Source: Chloroflexi bacterium RBG_16_48_8 (GTDB lineage: Bacteria > Chloroflexota > Anaerolineae > Anaerolineales > E44-bin32). Taken from it: a DNA stretch of 7,751 nucleotides. The notes under the pieces are model-generated. The model did not search any database, was not told where the DNA came from, and was given only the letters and a program-made list of their open reading frames with translations. The position numbers and the translations under genes are program-made. The stretch is taken from contig MGNI01000148.1 in assembly GCA_001795115.1 (NCBI GenBank), forward strand, positions 91,895 to 99,645. Reading direction: 5' to 3'. This document shows, in pieces, positions 6,586 to 7,751 of this stretch (the first letter of the stretch is position 1; each line of letters starts with the position of its first letter).

Positions 6586-6981
6586 ATGAGTCGTGGCTTG
6601 AATAAAGTGATGATCATTGGTCATTTGGGACGCGATCCGGAGATGCGCTATACACCTTCCGGTCGACCCGTCACAACTTTCAGTGTTGCCTCTGGGCGTT
6701 CATGGCATTCTGCTGATGGAGAACGCCACGAAGAGACAGAATGGTTTAATGTGGTAGCTTGGGGCAGTTTAGCAGAGATTTGTAATCAATACCTTAGAAA
6801 AGGTCAACAAGTTTATGTTGAAGGCAGGTTACATACTCGAAGATGGGACGATGCTGAAGGTCGTAAACATTTTGCTACTGAACTCGTAGCGAGAGAGATG
6901 ATTATGCTGGGAGAGGTACGTGAAGGCCCAGATGCAGCCTTTATAAGCAGTTCAGATGAAGAGGATTCTTACCCCTTCTAA
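6586..6981 (+). CDS. ssb: Single-stranded DNA-binding protein
   Basis: A 131-residue SSB with one OB fold at about residues 3-108. It opens MSRGLNKVMIIGHLGRDPEMRYTPSG, and has the ETEWFNVVAWG strand (about 50-60) and YVEGRLHTRRWDD (about 77-89), with the usual aromatic residues for stacking on DNA (Trp40, Trp53, Phe54, Trp59, Trp87). A short acidic tail ends in DEEDSYPF; SSB partner proteins in replication and repair dock on this kind of tip, classically DDDIPF. The linker is much shorter than the roughly 60 residues of E. coli SSB, giving a compact protein. The frame opens earlier at ATG 6562, but AGGAG at 6575-6579 lies 6 nt before ATG 6586 and the extra eight residues have no family counterpart. 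Gap to rpsF is 37 nt. Confidence 0.96.
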   Translation: MSRGLNKVMIIGHLGRDPEMRYTPSGRPVTTFSVASGRSWHSADGERHEETEWFNVVAWGSLAEICNQYLRKGQQVYVEGRLHTRRWDDAEGRKHFATELVAREMIMLGEVREGPDAAFISSSDEEDSYPF

Positions 6982-7001
6982 CCGATCCGGACCTTTAATT
7001 A

Positions 7002-7019
7002 CACGAAGAATTTTTCGTG
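7002..7019 (+). repeat. Small hairpin between ssb and rpsR
   Basis: CACGAA and TTCGTG are perfect 6-bp arms around GAATTT. With a G-U pair and two further A-U pairs the stem could reach nine pairs, though a real loop would leave fewer. No U-run follows, so it does not look like a complete intrinsic terminator. It ends about 6 nt before the rpsR ribosome site and could affect mRNA processing or translation. Confidence 0.4.
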
Positions 7020-7037
7020 CGAAGTGGAGAGATTGCT

Positions 7038-7331
7038 TTGACTGATAGAGATGATAATTATGAAATGTCTGATGACTCTTTGGATCGAGGCAGAGGAGGC
7101 AGACGTCGTTTTACACGTCGCCCGCGCATCTGTCAATTCTGTGCAGATAAGAGTATCGTCATAGACTATAAAAAGACCGAACTTATGAAGCGCGCTGTGA
7201 CGGAAGAGGGAAAGATCCGCCCTCGTCGTGATACAGGCACTTGCGCAAAACATCAGCGAGAAGTGGCTCGGGCAGTGAAAAGGGCACGTCATATGGCCTT
7301 ATTGCCATTCAAATCTACTCGTTTGCGGTAG
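7038..7331 (+). CDS. rpsR: Small ribosomal subunit protein S18
   Basis: A 97-residue protein from TTG 7038. The S18 core runs from RPRICQFCADK to ARAVKRARHMALLPF and contains the signature GKIRPRRDTGTCAKHQR. Cys32, Cys35, Cys69 and His72 form the metal-binding set of a C+ (zinc-ribbon) S18; many bacterial S18 proteins lack it. S18 partners S6 in the 30S platform. The N-terminus is an acidic stretch followed by an Arg/Gly-rich segment, longer than in E. coli (75 residues). The frame opens at GTG 7017, inside a hairpin and without a ribosome site. TTG 7038 has GGAG at 7026-7029, 8 nt away, and is preferred; ATG 7065 is possible but has no Shine-Dalgarno. It is 56 nt after ssb. Confidence 0.95.
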   Translation: MTDRDDNYEMSDDSLDRGRGGRRRFTRRPRICQFCADKSIVIDYKKTELMKRAVTEEGKIRPRRDTGTCAKHQREVARAVKRARHMALLPFKSTRLR

Positions 7332-7414
7332 TATTATCCAGGAGGAAAGACCGGGGATTTTCATCTTCACGATGGAACTTCCCTGGGTTTATGATAGACA
7401 AGGAGAACTACTGA

Positions 7415-7751
7415 ATGGCAAAAAGACGAACAACAGCCAGGGTGACAAAAAAACATCTGGCTCGTGCAGAGCGGGAGCGTATTCAACGAACGTGGATCTT
7501 GATTGTATCTGCTGCAATCACTGTAATCATCATGGGCCTGTTGATTGCTGGTTGGGTAGATCTGAATCTTATCCCTGTAGCGACCGTTAATGGGGAAAAT
7601 ATTTCTACAGCTAACTTTCGCAGTCGTGTGCGGCTTTACGAGGCAGAAATTATCAATCAAATGACTTATCAAGGGCAGACGGATCTGATCTCACAACGAC
7701 TGGAGTATAGGGATATCATTGGTCAAGATGTCCTAGATCAGATGATTGAGG
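7415..7751 (+). CDS. Membrane-anchored SurA/PrsA-like peptidyl-prolyl isomerase (N-terminal part)
   Basis: Open to the window end, 112 codons seen. A basic cytoplasmic tail (residues 1-25, many Arg/Lys) is followed by one hydrophobic span at about 27-48 (WILIVSAAITVIIMGLLIAGW), with positive-inside topology that puts the rest outside the membrane. Next comes PVATVNGENISTANFRSRVR (about 54-73), the hallmark opening of SurA_N/PrsA-type chaperone domains, then a long helix with Gln/Glu-rich turns. The catalytic rotamase (PpiC) domain would lie beyond the window, so enzymatic activity is inferred. Such proteins help secreted proteins fold. AGGAG at 7401-7405 is 9 nt before the ATG, and a TGA directly precedes the ATG in frame, so this start is firm. 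It follows rpsR by 83 nt and may be co-transcribed. Confidence 0.82.
   Translation, partial: MAKRRTTARVTKKHLARAERERIQRTWILIVSAAITVIIMGLLIAGWVDLNLIPVATVNGENISTANFRSRVRLYEAEIINQMTYQGQTDLISQRLEYRDIIGQDVLDQMIE

Noticed and set aside
6999..7292. Minus-strand 97-codon frame over rpsR
   Set aside because: Antisense to S18, whose sequence is highly conserved.
7367..7672. Minus-strand 101-codon frame and plus-strand 72-codon frame (7372-7590) near the right edge
   Set aside because: Both overlap the foldase gene out of frame; the latter has real topology, the ATVNG motif and a good ribosome site.

Overview
The window looks like bacterial chromosome, most likely from the phylum Chloroflexota (class Anaerolineae or a relative). 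This rests on gene order and protein flavour: rpsF-ssb-rpsR followed directly by a membrane-anchored SurA/PrsA-type foldase, and a multi-GAF SpoIIE-type phosphatase beside an RsbV/RsbW pair. The lineage call is inference; no rRNA is present. Coding density is high, codon use looks uniform, and I see no mobile element, CRISPR array, tRNA or rRNA.

Two divergent gene blocks flank a non-coding stretch at about 5644-6257. The left block is on the minus strand and reads, in transcription order: phosphoglucomutase/phosphomannomutase (5643-4216), a TatD-family hydrolase (4219-3389), a long-chain polyprenyl diphosphate synthase (3417-2446), a STAS anti-sigma-factor antagonist (2424-2092), an RsbW-like serine kinase (2085-1636), and a three-GAF protein that enters a PP2C/SpoIIE phosphatase domain as it leaves the window (1505 to beyond 1). 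The first five genes overlap or are separated by at most about 21 nt, so they are probably one operon. The last three proteins have the classic parts of a partner-switching circuit: sensor phosphatase, phosphorylatable STAS switch and kinase. No sigma factor is visible, so the output is unknown.

The right block is on the plus strand: ribosomal protein S6 (6258-6548, TTG start), single-stranded DNA-binding protein (6586-6981), ribosomal protein S18 (7038-7331, probably TTG start), and the first 112 codons of a membrane-anchored peptidyl-prolyl isomerase-like protein (7415 to beyond 7751). An extended -10 promoter is proposed near 6130-6158. The short leader after it can form hairpins and includes a CCG-containing element that may be an S6:S18 autoregulatory site.

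Several starts should be placed inside the longest open frame: pgm at 5643, STAS at a GTG at 2424, ssb at 6586 and rpsR at a TTG at 7038, each supported by a Shine-Dalgarno sequence. I see no clearly new biological system. The most interesting items are the partner-switching module attached to an isoprenoid/sugar-phosphate operon, the rpsF leader, the 28-bp inverted repeat between the divergent operons, and TTG starts on both S6 and S18.
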